DNA of 64,000 bases from CAIKNB01 sp041658705 (GCA_041658705.1 JBAZZT010000003.1:68326-132325); one strand, 5' to 3'. Shown: positions 1-9,183, numbered from the stretch's first letter. Notes: generated from the sequence alone by a model not told the origin. Translations and numbers: made by a program.

Positions 1-2
1 CG

Positions 3-1277
3 CTCAAGGACAAGCTCCAGTGCGCGGATGCAGGTACGGCCGGATCAGCCGGCGCAGCTACCGGCGGCGCGGCAGGCAGCGGCGGCTCATCCACGGGCGG
101 AAGCTCGGGGACGGGCGGCGCAGCTACCGGCGGCAGCTCGACTGGCGGCGCAGCAGGCAGCGGCGGAACGAGCACGGCACCGGAATGCGATGATGGGGTC
201 TTTGCCCATCCATGCACCCACGAGGGTGGCAACTCCGCCATCTCGAAGATGACCTGCAAGTGCGGCGTTTGCCTCCCGGACGGGATGGCGAAGCAGATGG
301 TCTGCGTGACCGACGGCGGCACGGCAGGCAGCGGCGGTGCAGGCGGATCAGGCGGCACGGCTGGCAGCGGCGGCTCTTCCACGGGCGGAAGCTCGGGGAC
401 GGGCGGCGCAGCTACCGGCGGCAGCTCGACCGGCGGCGCGGCAGGCAGCGGCGGATCGAATCCGGTCCTGGGCGTACTCGAGATCACGGTTGTTCCGCCC
501 ACCAGCGGCAGCCATGACATCACGCTCATCACGAACTGCACCAATTGCCAGGCGGGCGAGAACGCAGCTTCGAACACGCACGTCGTGGCGACGCGCATCG
601 TGCAGTCGCTGGACTCGTACGAAGGCTCGGTCCGCAAGGTCAACGGGTACTACGACCCGCCGAGCGGACAGTCCGTGTGGACACACCAGCTGTGCGATCC
701 GCAGAAGTTGACCCTGACCGCAACGGTCTGGGCCAAGTTCAACGGCCAGGACGTCGGCAAGCCCACGGTCGTGTCGAACGGTCAGAACGGTTGCGACCTG
801 ATCATCACGGCCAAAGCCCTCCAGTCCGACTACATGGACGAAGATGGCGACGGCGATCCGATGAACAGCGACTGCAACGACTACGACCCCCGCCTCTTCC
901 ACGGCCAGATCGAGACACCGGACGACCAGATCGACTTCGACTGCGACGGGAACATCAACCCGCTGCGCGTCGCGATCAGGTTGTACGAGAACAGCGGCTT
1001 CGCACCGACCCTCACGGACTACGGTCACAGCGGGATTACCTATCCCATGACCTACTCCGGCAACGGCTACTACGAGGTCAAGATCCTCAAGGCTTTGGCC
1101 CCGACCGACTTCAACATCCAATACGGTTCCAACTGGGACGTCGGATACTGGAGCGGCTCGTGCCATCGCCTGGCCAACGTCACGATCACGCTCGAGAGCG
1201 TGAACACTCCGTACACCGTGAACATGACGCAGGTAGGCAATCCCGCCTACACCTGCCATGACTCCGTGGTGTACTGA
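3..1277 (+). CDS. Secreted Gly/Ser-rich protein with metal-binding motif, 5' truncated
   Basis: The frame is open from the left edge, so the true start lies outside the window; 424 residues are visible. Two low-complexity Gly/Ser/Thr/Ala linkers (about residues 14-60 and 105-153 of the visible part) bracket a short Cys-rich module. A globular part follows, with an Asp-rich, EF-hand-like segment (about 279-296) leading into Asp/Cys spacing like the putative metal-binding motif of MopE-type proteins. The C-terminal 100 residues are rich in Tyr, Gly and Thr and I do not recognise them. Linkers of this kind are typical of exported proteins of Myxococcota. Codons are strongly C/G-ending, unlike the genes after 4.6 kb. 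An extracellular role is inferred; the substrate is unknown. It ends just before a classical terminator. Confidence 0.75.
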   Translation, partial: LKDKLQCADAGTAGSAGAATGGAAGSGGSSTGGSSGTGGAATGGSSTGGAAGSGGTSTAPECDDGVFAHPCTHEGGNSAISKMTCKCGVCLPDGMAKQMVCVTDGGTAGSGGAGGSGGTAGSGGSSTGGSSGTGGAATGGSSTGGAAGSGGSNPVLGVLEITVVPPTSGSHDITLITNCTNCQAGENAASNTHVVATRIVQSLDSYEGSVRKVNGYYDPPSGQSVWTHQLCDPQKLTLTATVWAKFNGQDVGKPTVVSNGQNGCDLIITAKALQSDYMDEDGDGDPMNSDCNDYDPRLFHGQIETPDDQIDFDCDGNINPLRVAIRLYENSGFAPTLTDYGHSGITYPMTYSGNGYYEVKILKALAPTDFNIQYGSNWDVGYWSGSCHRLANVTITLESVNTPYTVNMTQVGNPAYTCHDSVVY

Positions 1278-1289
1278 TCCCTCTAACAA

Positions 1290-1340
1290 CGCCGGGAAGC
1301 TCTCCTCTTCGAGGATTGAGCTCCCGGCGCTTCTTTTTTT
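1290..1340 (+). terminator. Rho-independent terminator after the first Gly-rich gene
   Basis: A GC-rich stem (1290-1302 pairing with 1319-1329, one bulged A) is followed by a run of T from 1331. It begins 12 bases after the stop codon. Confidence 0.85.
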
Positions 1341-1671
1341 GCCTTCCTCTCTGTCATTATCCGTTTTCTCTTCTGTCATCCTCCGCTTCCCCCCTCTGTC
1401 ATCCTCCGTCCCCGCTTTCGCGTGGATAAACTCCAGCGGGGGATCCAGAGAGAAAAATTTACTTTGGATTTGCTCTTCTCTCTGGATTACCCGGTTGAAC
1501 CGGGTAATGACAGGATGAGTAGGTGGGTAATGACAAAGTTTTTTTGTCATCTCACAACCTGATAAGGAAATCCTGGCCATCAGGTCAGAGGGCTCGTTTA
1601 AGCAAAATTGCGGTTTTTTCGTCCTGTTTTGAGAAAGTTAGCTAAATTTGGCTCCCAAACCAGTACCCCTC
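1341..1671. repeat. Non-coding spacer with fragments of dispersed palindromic repeats
   Basis: No credible gene. Three near copies of a 15-base word containing CTGTCAT and TCCG lie at about 1349, 1372 and 1396. At 1478-1513 there is a hairpin-forming word (TACCCGGTT / AACCGGGTA) that recurs at 25708-25743. Because the repeat occurs both beside the GC-rich genes and in the polysaccharide locus, it argues that the two regions belong to one genome. Confidence 0.6.
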
Positions 1672-1700
1672 TTGACAAAACGTGCGTAATTGATTAGGGT
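1672..1700 (+). promoter_or_regulatory. Strong sigma-70-type promoter for the TSP3 lipoprotein gene
   Basis: Perfect -35 TTGACA at 1672-1677, a 17-base spacer, and -10 TAGGGT at 1695-1700. It would give a leader of about 98 bases before the ATG at 1805, unlike the leaderless-type promoters elsewhere in the window. Confidence 0.7.
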
Positions 1701-1789
1701 TCATCATTCCCTAAATCCGGACGAGATCCATCGGGTAACCCCGGGGAAACGGCAATTCTGCCGGTTCGGACCTTGGACAAGCGAGAGAG

Positions 1790-1795
1790 AAGGAG
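1790..1795 (+). promoter_or_regulatory. Shine-Dalgarno AAGGAG
   Basis: AAGGAG ends nine bases before the ATG at 1805 and fixes that start. Most genes in the window have no such site. Confidence 0.75.
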
Positions 1796-1804
1796 TAGTG
1801 GCTA

Positions 1805-4246
1805 ATGAGTAAGTTGAGATTGTTGTGTTGTGCCTTGGTAGCGGCCGCGTTGGTCGCTTGCGGTCACGACGCCCCGAATGGCGTCGAAGCCGTGAGCAAG
1901 ACCGCGCAGAACATCGATACGGACTCGGACGGGATCCCGGATTGTACGGATCCACTCCGCACGTATCTCGACGTCGCATGCGTTCCGGTCGACAATTGCG
2001 CAGCGCGCGCAAACTTCGACCAGAAGAACATCGACGGCGACAGCATGGGTGACGTGTGCGACTCGGACCTGGATGGTGACGGCGTGGACAACTGCGCCGA
2101 CCACGGGGTCGTGCCGTGCAACGACACCTCGGCGAGCGCGGGGCGAGCTGTGGCCTCGACGGCGCTCGACAACTGCCTGTACATCGCCAACGCGGTTCCG
2201 GTTTGCACCGTGAACGCGGATTGCGTGCATGCGGGAGGGGCGTGTGCGAGCGGGCTGTGCAACGCCCAGCTCGACACCGACGGCGACGGCATCGGCGATC
2301 CCTGCGATCAGGATCGGGACAACGACGGCATCATCGACCAGGCGGACAACTGCCCCGATGTGCCGAACCCGGACCAGAAGGACGGACCTCCGGCCGACGG
2401 CACGGGCGACGCCTGCGACTTCGACCGCGACAACGACGGGATCTGCGATCTCGGCGTGCCGGTCAATACGCAGTGCACGGGCACCGACAACTGCCCGCTC
2501 GTGGCGAACCACGACCAGCTCGACAAGGACGGCGACGGCTTGGGCAATGTGTGCGATCCGGACGACGACAACGATGGCGTGCCGGACGCCAGCGACAACT
2601 GCCCACTCGTGGCCAATCCCAGCCAAGCCGACACCGACAAGGACGGCGTGGGTGACGCGTGCGTCAACGACAAGGACGGCGACGGGATCGTCGACGGCAA
2701 TGACAATTGCCCTTACGTCCCCAACGTCGACCAGGCGGACGTCGACCACGACGGCGTGGGCAATGTCTGCGAAGGCGATACTGACGGCGACGGCGTGGCG
2801 GATTGCGTGAACGGCAAGCTGCCGTACACGGATCCGAGCTGCATCAAGAAGGACAACTGCCCGGTCGACGCCAACTACGACCAGCTCGACCAGGACGGCG
2901 ACGGCAAGGGCAACGTGTGCGATCCCGACCTCGACGGCGACGGCATCCTGAACGGCGTGGACAATTGCCCCACCATCGCGAACGCGAACCAGGCTGACCT
3001 GGACGGCGACGGCAAGGGCGACGCCTGCGATCCCGACATCGACGGCGACGGCATCCCCAACGGCTCGGACAACTGCCCCCTGGTGGTCAATCCGACGCAG
3101 GCTAACGCCGACGGCGACGCCTACGGTGATGCTTGCGACTACGACAAGGACAACGACTCGTACTGCGACCTCGGCGCTCCGGCGACGGCGCAATGCATGG
3201 GCACGGACAACTGTCCGGACGTGTTCAATCCGACCCAGGTCGACCTCGACGGCGACGGCAAGGGCGACGCGTGCGACACGGACGCTGACGGCGACGGCGT
3301 GACCCAGGCAGCGGGCGACTGCTGCGACCTGGGCACCGAGCCTTCGGCCATCCGCATCTGCAACGCGCTGACCGCGGCATCGCTCCATCCGGGAGCGGCG
3401 GAAAGCTGCGATCGGCAGGACCAGGATTGCGACGGTGTCGTGGACAACGGCATCGACGACGATCTGGACGGCTGGAGCGACAGCGCCTTCCCGCAGAGCC
3501 TGGCTTGCCCGGTGAACCTGGGCGGTTACGGGGACTGCAACGACACCAACTCGGCCATTCACCCCACTGCCGCGGACATCTGCGGCAACGGCGTGGACGA
3601 GGATTGCAGCGGCGCTGATGCCGTGTGCAGCGACGGTGGCGTCGGCGGCGCTGGCGGCAGCGGCGTGGGTGGTGCCGGTGGAACGGCGGGCGCAGCAGGC
3701 GCGGCTGGCACCGGTGGTGTCGGAGGAGCAGGTGGTACCGGCGGCGCTGGTGGCAGCGGCGGTACCGGCGGCTCGACCGAAGCGGGCGTCGGCGGCAGCG
3801 GCGGAGTGAGTGACGGCGGCGTCAGCACCCTGCACGTGGTCTGGAACAACCCGGACACGCTGGCTCCGACTGGACCGGTCACCATCGAGGGTTGGTACAT
3901 CGCCCCCGGCAACGTGGTCCATTCGTGGAACACGCTCTGCACCATGACCGGAACCGGTACGCCGGCAACGTCCTTCGCGTGTGACCTCTTGATCCCGTCG
4001 GGGAGCAAGATCCAGTTCAACGTGAAGTACACCATGGCGACGGCTTGGGGCGGATACTGCTGGACCTACAACTACAGCACGGACGTACCGTGCGGTGGCA
4101 ATGGTTCCAGCATCGGCCCCGTGGCCGTGACCAACCTGGGCGCACCTGTGGCGACGGCGGTCCGGTGGAACCACACCGGTCCGACGCCCGCTGACGTGAA
4201 CGGGCCGGGATTCTACAACGACCTGTTCATCGACGTCACCCCGTGA
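1805..4246 (+). CDS. Lipoprotein with thrombospondin type 3 repeats and MopE-like motifs
   Basis: 813 residues. The N-terminus is a lipoprotein signal with a lipobox LVAC (Cys at residue 19), so the protein should be lipid-anchored outside the membrane. Residues about 39-500 are a long array of thrombospondin type 3 repeats (DxDxDG cores alternating with DNCP), a calcium-binding fold. Two MopE-type putative metal-binding motifs follow (about 517-543 and 576-603), then a Gly/Ala/Thr linker (610-668) and a C-terminal domain of about 140 residues that I cannot assign. Architecture and codon choice match the upstream gene. Its own promoter, Shine-Dalgarno and terminator make it a self-contained unit. 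Likely a surface adhesion or matrix protein; the ligand is unknown. A long open frame on the opposite strand is an artefact of the Asp-rich codons. Confidence 0.85.
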   Translation: MSKLRLLCCALVAAALVACGHDAPNGVEAVSKTAQNIDTDSDGIPDCTDPLRTYLDVACVPVDNCAARANFDQKNIDGDSMGDVCDSDLDGDGVDNCADHGVVPCNDTSASAGRAVASTALDNCLYIANAVPVCTVNADCVHAGGACASGLCNAQLDTDGDGIGDPCDQDRDNDGIIDQADNCPDVPNPDQKDGPPADGTGDACDFDRDNDGICDLGVPVNTQCTGTDNCPLVANHDQLDKDGDGLGNVCDPDDDNDGVPDASDNCPLVANPSQADTDKDGVGDACVNDKDGDGIVDGNDNCPYVPNVDQADVDHDGVGNVCEGDTDGDGVADCVNGKLPYTDPSCIKKDNCPVDANYDQLDQDGDGKGNVCDPDLDGDGILNGVDNCPTIANANQADLDGDGKGDACDPDIDGDGIPNGSDNCPLVVNPTQANADGDAYGDACDYDKDNDSYCDLGAPATAQCMGTDNCPDVFNPTQVDLDGDGKGDACDTDADGDGVTQAAGDCCDLGTEPSAIRICNALTAASLHPGAAESCDRQDQDCDGVVDNGIDDDLDGWSDSAFPQSLACPVNLGGYGDCNDTNSAIHPTAADICGNGVDEDCSGADAVCSDGGVGGAGGSGVGGAGGTAGAAGAAGTGGVGGAGGTGGAGGSGGTGGSTEAGVGGSGGVSDGGVSTLHVVWNNPDTLAPTGPVTIEGWYIAPGNVVHSWNTLCTMTGTGTPATSFACDLLIPSGSKIQFNVKYTMATAWGGYCWTYNYSTDVPCGGNGSSIGPVAVTNLGAPVATAVRWNHTGPTPADVNGPGFYNDLFIDVTP

Positions 4247-4289
4247 CGTCACTGCGCAGAGGTCAAACCCTCTCTCGCTGACCTCTTTT

Positions 4290-4326
4290 CCGGCTCACCC
4301 CACAAGGTGAGCCGGATTTTCTTTTT
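4290..4326 (+). terminator. Rho-independent terminator after the TSP3 lipoprotein
   Basis: A perfect 10-base stem (4290-4299 with 4306-4315) with a 6-base loop, followed by a T-rich run to 4326. Confidence 0.9.
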
Positions 4327-4410
4327 AGAGGGTAGAGAGTAGAGGTGCATGGTCATGCGCCCTGCCGTTCGTGGTGCTCGCCCAGACCAATCCGTCATTT
4401 AAGAAAAATT

Positions 4411-4544
4411 GTCATCCTGAGCGCAGCGAAGGCTCGTCCGACGAGCCGAGCGCAGTCGAAGGACCTTTATCAGCGATTGGATGGGGTCTCTCGGCAAACT
4501 CAAAAACGACACTTATAAAGGTCCTTCGACAAGCTCAGGATGAC
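4411..4544. repeat. REP-like palindromic element, subfamily with central GACCTTTAT word
   Basis: The outer ends GTCATCCTGAG and CTCAGGATGAC are inverted, and an inner pair (AAGGACCTTTAT / ATAAAGGTCCTT) is also inverted, so the whole 134-base unit can fold into a long hairpin. The same subfamily occurs at 22699-22804. The flanking sequence at 4327-4365 also resembles, in inverted orientation, the sequence around 22845-22885. Confidence 0.85.
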
Positions 4545-4623
4545 AGGGGGGTGCGCTAGCGCTTCGTTCAGGACGACAGAATGAAAAAGGCCGGTTTACT
4601 TCCATGCTAATGCTTATCAGGCG

Positions 4624-4632
4624 TGCTAAAAT
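4624..4632 (+). promoter_or_regulatory. Extended -10 promoter placing the start of transcription at the ATG
   Basis: TGC-TAAAAT at 4624-4632 with exactly six bases before the ATG at 4639. No Shine-Dalgarno is present. The predicted first transcribed base is the A of the start codon. Confidence 0.6.
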
Positions 4633-4638
4633 GTCGGT

Positions 4639-6081
4639 ATGCCGGAAGCAGGGGAATCGAAGAATGTCTCCAGCCTGACTTGGGGCTTGTTTTTGTTGAT
4701 CGTACTTTTGGCGATTTTCATTGCCGCGGGGGTGCCGGTTGGTCCGTTGCTCGTGCTGGGTCTCCTCTTTGCCGTGGCTTTTTCCTTCCGCTATATCTAT
4801 TTCGTTTTCTATCTGGCCACGGCACTCGTGCCGATGTTTGGCGTGATGGTGATGATCCCGACCGGCAGTTTGGCTTTTGGGCAGCGCGCTTTCGGCGGCG
4901 CGATCGACGTGAGCTTAGCTGAAGTCATTTTGTTCTTCGTCCTCGCGGCGTGGATGCTGCGTATCTTGCTGTATTGGCGTGGCCGGCATGATTGGAATTG
5001 GCGGCCGCAGCTGCCCCTTTTGTCTGCCTATCTTCCGCTCGTCGCGGCGCACGCGCTCTCGGCTCTGTCGCCGCTTGGACCTGATCCTTACGTCGTCATC
5101 AAATTCGCGCTGCGCCCGGTGTTCTATAATTATTTGGCGTTTTTGGCCTTGCCGTACAATTTGATCAGATCACGACGCAGTCTGCGTACCGTGCTCGCCG
5201 TCATCTGCGGCGTCGGGGCGTTAGCCGCTTTGAATGGATTATTCTCCATGTTTTTTCCGGTCAGCCCGGGGAGTTTATTGGGTCGGGCGCATCCTTTTCC
5301 GCTGTTCGGCGTGGATGCTTTCGGGGAAAATCATAATGAGCTGGCGGAGCTCTTGGTCTTCACCGCGCCTTTCACCCTGGCTTTGTACGAGATGATTCGG
5401 GATCAACGCTCCAAGCGAGTCGTGCTATCCCTGGCTTTGCTCCAGTTCGCGGTAGGGTTGTTCACTTTCACTCGGACGATTTGGGGCGTCTTCGCCGTGC
5501 AAGCCGTCTTGCTTTTGCTTACCGTATTTCGCGCTCACATCCGTGTGTTGCTGCCTAAGATCGCTTTCGGCGCTTTGTTCGTCATCCCGTTGGCCATCGG
5601 CATGGCTTTTTATTCGGTCTCGGGCACGGCACAAAGTTCCAATTCCACCCGGCTCATGCTGACCGAGATCGCCTTGCAGGTCTTCGGGACCAGTCCGATC
5701 TTCGGTGGCGGAGCCGGTTCATTCATGGATCGCGTGGGTTCGACTCGCGTGTTCCTGCTTGAATATGGCGCTCCCTTGGACTCGCACGGCTTCATACAAA
5801 AACTCCTGGCCGAGACCGGCAGCTTGGGACTTTTGGCCTTGGCGATATTCACGCTCTTCGCCGCTCGCTATTTTTACCGCGCTTTGAAGTCGATGGGTGA
5901 TCCGTTATCCCGTCGCGTCTTCATCTTTCTTCTCACCGGAGCCTTGAGCGCCTTCGCGTATCAATTTTTCAATACCGATTACTGGACGGGCAAGATGTGG
6001 TTGCCCATCGGCATCGCGCTGGCGGCCAGCGCTGTCTTGCGCGACGGATTAGTTCAGAGTAAAGAAAAATCGTCATTCTGA
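4639..6081 (+). CDS. O-antigen ligase / polymerase family membrane protein
   Basis: 480 residues, very hydrophobic, with about ten predicted membrane segments. It fits the O-antigen ligase (Wzy_C-type) superfamily, which joins or polymerises lipid-linked glycans on the outer face of the membrane. A polar stretch ENHNE near residue 230 and a GGGAGSF motif near residue 355, in the large extracellular loop, match the family pattern around the catalytic region. The start follows an extended -10 box by six bases. The stop codon TGA lies inside the left end of a REP-like element. The gene stands apart from the main polysaccharide locus, and a second ligase-like protein is at 22939. Its substrate glycan cannot be read from sequence. 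Confidence 0.8.
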   Translation: MPEAGESKNVSSLTWGLFLLIVLLAIFIAAGVPVGPLLVLGLLFAVAFSFRYIYFVFYLATALVPMFGVMVMIPTGSLAFGQRAFGGAIDVSLAEVILFFVLAAWMLRILLYWRGRHDWNWRPQLPLLSAYLPLVAAHALSALSPLGPDPYVVIKFALRPVFYNYLAFLALPYNLIRSRRSLRTVLAVICGVGALAALNGLFSMFFPVSPGSLLGRAHPFPLFGVDAFGENHNELAELLVFTAPFTLALYEMIRDQRSKRVVLSLALLQFAVGLFTFTRTIWGVFAVQAVLLLLTVFRAHIRVLLPKIAFGALFVIPLAIGMAFYSVSGTAQSSNSTRLMLTEIALQVFGTSPIFGGGAGSFMDRVGSTRVFLLEYGAPLDSHGFIQKLLAETGSLGLLALAIFTLFAARYFYRALKSMGDPLSRRVFIFLLTGALSAFAYQFFNTDYWTGKMWLPIGIALAASAVLRDGLVQSKEKSSF

Positions 6082-6174
6082 ACAAAGGCTCGTCCGACGA
6101 GCCGAAGTGAAGAATCTTCCAGTTCCTTAAGGAATGGGAAGATCCTTCGGCCGTCTGACGGCCTCGAGGATGAC
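6072..6174. repeat. REP-like palindromic element, subfamily with central AAGATCCTTCGG word
   Basis: The outer ends GTCATTCTGA and TCGAGGATGAC are roughly inverted, with inner hairpins around CTCGTCCGACGAG and GGCCGTCTGACGGCC. It overlaps the stop codon of the upstream ligase gene. The closest relative in the window is at 39127-39210. Confidence 0.8.
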
Positions 6175-6208
6175 ATTTTTATTTTTTAAATGATTCAAAC
6201 CCCTCCAG

Positions 6209-6237
6209 TTGATTCTGCGAGTCTATTGGCATAAACT
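6209..6237 (+). promoter_or_regulatory. Promoter of the first NPFE-family gene
   Basis: -35 TTGATT (6209-6214), a 17-base spacer, and -10 TAAACT (6232-6237), nine bases before ATG 6247. The same two boxes, spacer length and distance occur before the third family member at 63876-63904, with many matching bases between them. Confidence 0.75.
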
Positions 6238-6246
6238 CCGGATAGC

Positions 6247-7251
6247 ATGAGCCTTAATCCCTTCGAATCCGCCCCGAATCTCACCGCCTCCCACATCCGT
6301 CGGCAGGATTTGCCGACGGCGGTCAGGAAGCGAGCCGATAACCTCGCTGCGCAGATAAAAGAAATCTACGCCAAATACGGAGCCGCTAACTTCGAAGAAC
6401 TGAAAGAGAACAAAAAACTATCAGCGCAAGATGCACGCAAGGTGGCGGATTTGTTCAAAGCCTTCAAGAATGAGGTTGAGAAGAAAGAAGATGAATTAGC
6501 CAGCTTGCACGAAGCGATCGAAATTTTAGGCCGCGAGAATGTCCATAGCTTCGAGGACGTCGAGGTCATGTTGGGTTATGGATTCGTTGACGTTTCTAAA
6601 ATCCCGCCCATCCCATACACTCGCGACGACCTGGAGAAGTCCAAAGAAATCAAAGAGAAGACCGGCGTCGAAGAAATACTCGTCTTATTCGTCGCGGACA
6701 AGGACGGAACGCCGCTCACCGGAGAACGCATGAACAGACTGATTCAAGCGGAATACAACAAGCTTGACCTGGATAAACTCCTATACAACATCGATTGGTA
6801 CAAGAACGAGGACTTCTTCAAGACACTGGGCTTGAGCTACGAATGGAAGCTCATCACCAAACAAACCATCCCTGGTTCGAAGAACAAACGTCATCATCAC
6901 GAACCTGGAGGCCGCTTCACCCACCAAGACACCCAAGAGTTTGCCATCGAGGAATACGCCAAGAAACTCGATATCCCACGCGACCAATTCCACCGCCCAG
7001 AGCCTTTTCAGATGCTTTACGCGACTGCCCTCCACTTAATCGCGACCGAGCGCATCAACGGCAAGGGCAAAGGTGAACGCATCCTCACGGATGAGTATCA
7101 CTGGTCTGATGTACTTTCCTCGGAGGGGAACCTCGTGATCGTCGGCCATGCCGGTTCGGGCGGCGCGTACATTGATAGGTACACGCGCGGCAGCTTGGGT
7201 GGCGATCTGGGGGTCTGTCTCTCACGTGAGCCATCTTCATCCAAATCCTAG
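6247..7251 (+). CDS. NPFE-family protein, copy 1, with lectin-like variable C-terminus
   Basis: 334 residues, function unknown. It is a close paralogue of the gene at 34515 over the first 290 residues; both start with an NPFESAP box and a helical Lys/Glu-rich region. A His cluster (HHH near residue 217) precedes a domain ending in YHWSD...VxVGHA...GGDLGVCLSR. That ending resembles the C-type-lectin/FGE-like fold used by hypervariable proteins of CPR bacteria (W-S near its start, a small-residue strand, then LGVxxSR). Differences from copy 2 concentrate in the last 45 residues. No signal peptide or membrane segment is seen. The promoter is shared with copy 3. The lectin-like assignment is my pattern reading, not a database result. 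Confidence 0.7.
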   Translation: MSLNPFESAPNLTASHIRRQDLPTAVRKRADNLAAQIKEIYAKYGAANFEELKENKKLSAQDARKVADLFKAFKNEVEKKEDELASLHEAIEILGRENVHSFEDVEVMLGYGFVDVSKIPPIPYTRDDLEKSKEIKEKTGVEEILVLFVADKDGTPLTGERMNRLIQAEYNKLDLDKLLYNIDWYKNEDFFKTLGLSYEWKLITKQTIPGSKNKRHHHEPGGRFTHQDTQEFAIEEYAKKLDIPRDQFHRPEPFQMLYATALHLIATERINGKGKGERILTDEYHWSDVLSSEGNLVIVGHAGSGGAYIDRYTRGSLGGDLGVCLSREPSSSKS

Positions 7252-7299
7252 GTCACTTATTTCTTGACCTTGGGTCCGCTTATCGGCTGGTTTTTCTCA

Positions 7300-7308
7300 T
7301 GCTATCCT
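7300..7308 (+). promoter_or_regulatory. Extended -10 promoter six bases before a GTG start
   Basis: TGC-TATCCT at 7300-7308 and then six bases to GTG 7315. It has the same geometry as the promoters at 4624 and 27048 and supports GTG 7315 over the in-frame TTG at 7264. Confidence 0.55.
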
Positions 7309-7314
7309 GACTGT

Positions 7315-9183
7315 GTGAAACCGTCGCGGGCGTATCACGATTACACGTCCTATCATCGCGAACCGGGCGGATTGCGCCGCCTGGATTTTTTCGTCGAGCA
7401 ACTGCAAAAGTGCCGCGGCGAAAAACAAGACTTCAGCGTGCTCGACGTGGGTTGCGGTTTGGGGAATATCTCGCTGCCGCTCGCGGCGTTAGGCTTTAAA
7501 GTCACGGGAGTGGATGTCGACGGACCGAGCGTGGAAAAAGCTCGCGACCGAGCGCGCGAGCTCGGTCTCAAGATTGAATTCATCCAAGGTTCGCTGGATG
7601 CGGTCAGGGGGAAAACTTTTGACGCCGTCGTCGTGAGCGAAGTCTTGGAACATCTCAAGCATCCGATTCTCTTCCTGCAAGAGTTGCGCGCTGCGATCCG
7701 ACCCGACGGCTGTCTGCTTTTTTCCGTACCTAACGGTGGCAGTCTGGAAGAGCGCGTGCGCCGCTTCACGACGCATACCCGCGTCGGACGCGGTTTGAAG
7801 ACCTGGCTCAAAAAACGTATCCGCCGCATGGATGTGCAAAGCTTGACCGATTCGCCGCATGAACAATTTTATTCTTGGCGGCGTTTGGAAAATGAATTGC
7901 AGTCGCAAGGTTTCAATCTAGAGACGGTGCGACCGGCCGCCGCTTGGTTCAAGGAATTTTTCGCCTTGCTTGGCAGGTTATGGATGAAGCGCGGCAGCTC
8001 CGCCTTCCACCGTTTGGATGCTTGGGATGCGCGGCTGGCCGGATTTCTTCCGCTGGGTTTGGCTGACGGCTGGCTGGGCGTCGCGCGCTTGGCGGATCGT
8101 TCACGCCCGCTGGTGCTGCAGGTCGTGACCACGCTGGATGGCGGCGGCGCGGAAAAACTCGCTTACCAACTGACGCGCGATTTACCGGCGCATGGCTTCA
8201 ACGCCAAGACGATCGCCATCCTGCACGGCGGACCGACCGAAGCTTTGTTCAAGCGCAGCGCGACGCCGTATGTCGTTTTGGGTCAGCGCGGTTGGTTGGG
8301 TTGGCGCGCCACGCGCGAGCTGTATCGGATCTTCAAGCGCGAGCGGCCGAGCGTAGTCAACACGCATCTTTTCGGCGCCGACGCCTGGGGACGTCTCGCC
8401 GCATGGTTGGCGCGCGTGCCGTGCATCGTCTCGACGGAGCATAACGTCAATTTCGAACATGGCTTGATCAAGACCGCGGTCAAAAGCGCGCTCGCCCATA
8501 TCACCGACGGATTCATCGCCGTCTCGGGCGTGGTCAAAGAGCGCATGGTCAAGCATGACCGCATCGCGGCGCAAAAAATCAAAGTCATCTTGAACGGCAT
8601 CGAGCTTGACGACATCGAGCCGCACTCGTCCGGATCTTTCCATGACGTGCCGCGCCTACTCGCGGTGGGCAGATTGGAAGCGCAGAAAAACCACGCGACT
8701 TTGCTCAAGGCGCTGGCTCAAGTCCACGAGCCGTGGACGCTGGAGATCGCCGGCGTCGGTTCGCTTGAAGCCGAACTCAAGCAACTCGCTGCGCGTTTGG
8801 GACTCGAGGCGCGCGTGCGCTTTTTGGGTTATCGTGACGACATCCCCGAACTCTTGGCGCAAGCCGACCTGTTCTGTTTTCCTTCGCGCTGGGAAGGTTT
8901 GGGTTTGGCGCTTTTGGAGGCCGCCGCCGCGGGCGTGCCGATCGTCGCCTCGGATCTGCCGGTGTTCAAAGAAATCTTGCAAGCCGATCAAGCGCGTTTC
9001 GTCGCGGCTTGGGACGTACCGGCATGGGCGCGAACCATCGGCGAAATCCTACGCGACCCGCAAGCGGCAGGCGTCAGAGCGCAGTCCGCGCGCCATCAAG
9101 TGCAGCGTGAATTCTCGATCGAAGGCATGGTCGGGAAATACGCGGAAGTATATAGAAAATGCCAAATTACAAATGCCAAATGA
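7315..9183 (+). CDS. SAM methyltransferase fused to GT4 glycosyltransferase
   Basis: 622 residues from GTG 7315; an in-frame TTG at 7264 is open but sits in the promoter. Residues 1 to about 230 form a class I SAM-dependent methyltransferase (VLDVGCGLGN near 42, SEVLEHL near 105). From about residue 265 a GT-B glycosyltransferase of family 4 follows, with GGAEKLA near the donor/acceptor cleft, VGRLEAQKNH near 450 and the E-x7-E segment of the EGLGLALLE type near 525. The two activities probably act in sequence on one glycan, transferring a sugar and methylating it. The last codons and the stop lie inside a short-word intergenic repeat, so the C-terminal residues CQITNAK are repeat-encoded. 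Confidence 0.85.
   Translation: MKPSRAYHDYTSYHREPGGLRRLDFFVEQLQKCRGEKQDFSVLDVGCGLGNISLPLAALGFKVTGVDVDGPSVEKARDRARELGLKIEFIQGSLDAVRGKTFDAVVVSEVLEHLKHPILFLQELRAAIRPDGCLLFSVPNGGSLEERVRRFTTHTRVGRGLKTWLKKRIRRMDVQSLTDSPHEQFYSWRRLENELQSQGFNLETVRPAAAWFKEFFALLGRLWMKRGSSAFHRLDAWDARLAGFLPLGLADGWLGVARLADRSRPLVLQVVTTLDGGGAEKLAYQLTRDLPAHGFNAKTIAILHGGPTEALFKRSATPYVVLGQRGWLGWRATRELYRIFKRERPSVVNTHLFGADAWGRLAAWLARVPCIVSTEHNVNFEHGLIKTAVKSALAHITDGFIAVSGVVKERMVKHDRIAAQKIKVILNGIELDDIEPHSSGSFHDVPRLLAVGRLEAQKNHATLLKALAQVHEPWTLEIAGVGSLEAELKQLAARLGLEARVRFLGYRDDIPELLAQADLFCFPSRWEGLGLALLEAAAAGVPIVASDLPVFKEILQADQARFVAAWDVPAWARTIGEILRDPQAAGVRAQSARHQVQREFSIEGMVGKYAEVYRKCQITNAK

Noticed and set aside
348..1580. Minus-strand open frame opposite the first Gly-rich gene
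   Set aside because: Low-complexity shadow that crosses the terminator and repeat fragments; no motif.
1802..4252. Long open frame on the minus strand (about 816 codons) opposite the TSP3 lipoprotein
   Set aside because: It mirrors the Asp/Gly-rich codons of the real gene, giving a Val/Ala/Arg-rich sequence with no signal, motif or start site. The plus-strand gene has promoter, Shine-Dalgarno and lipobox.
4371..4559. Short plus-strand frame inside the REP-like element
   Set aside because: Entirely repeat sequence; similar frames occur wherever this repeat lies.
6247..7251. Calling the NPFE gene a proven diversity-generating retroelement target
   Set aside because: Only two complete copies are visible, silent changes are also common between them, and no template repeat or reverse transcriptase is present here.
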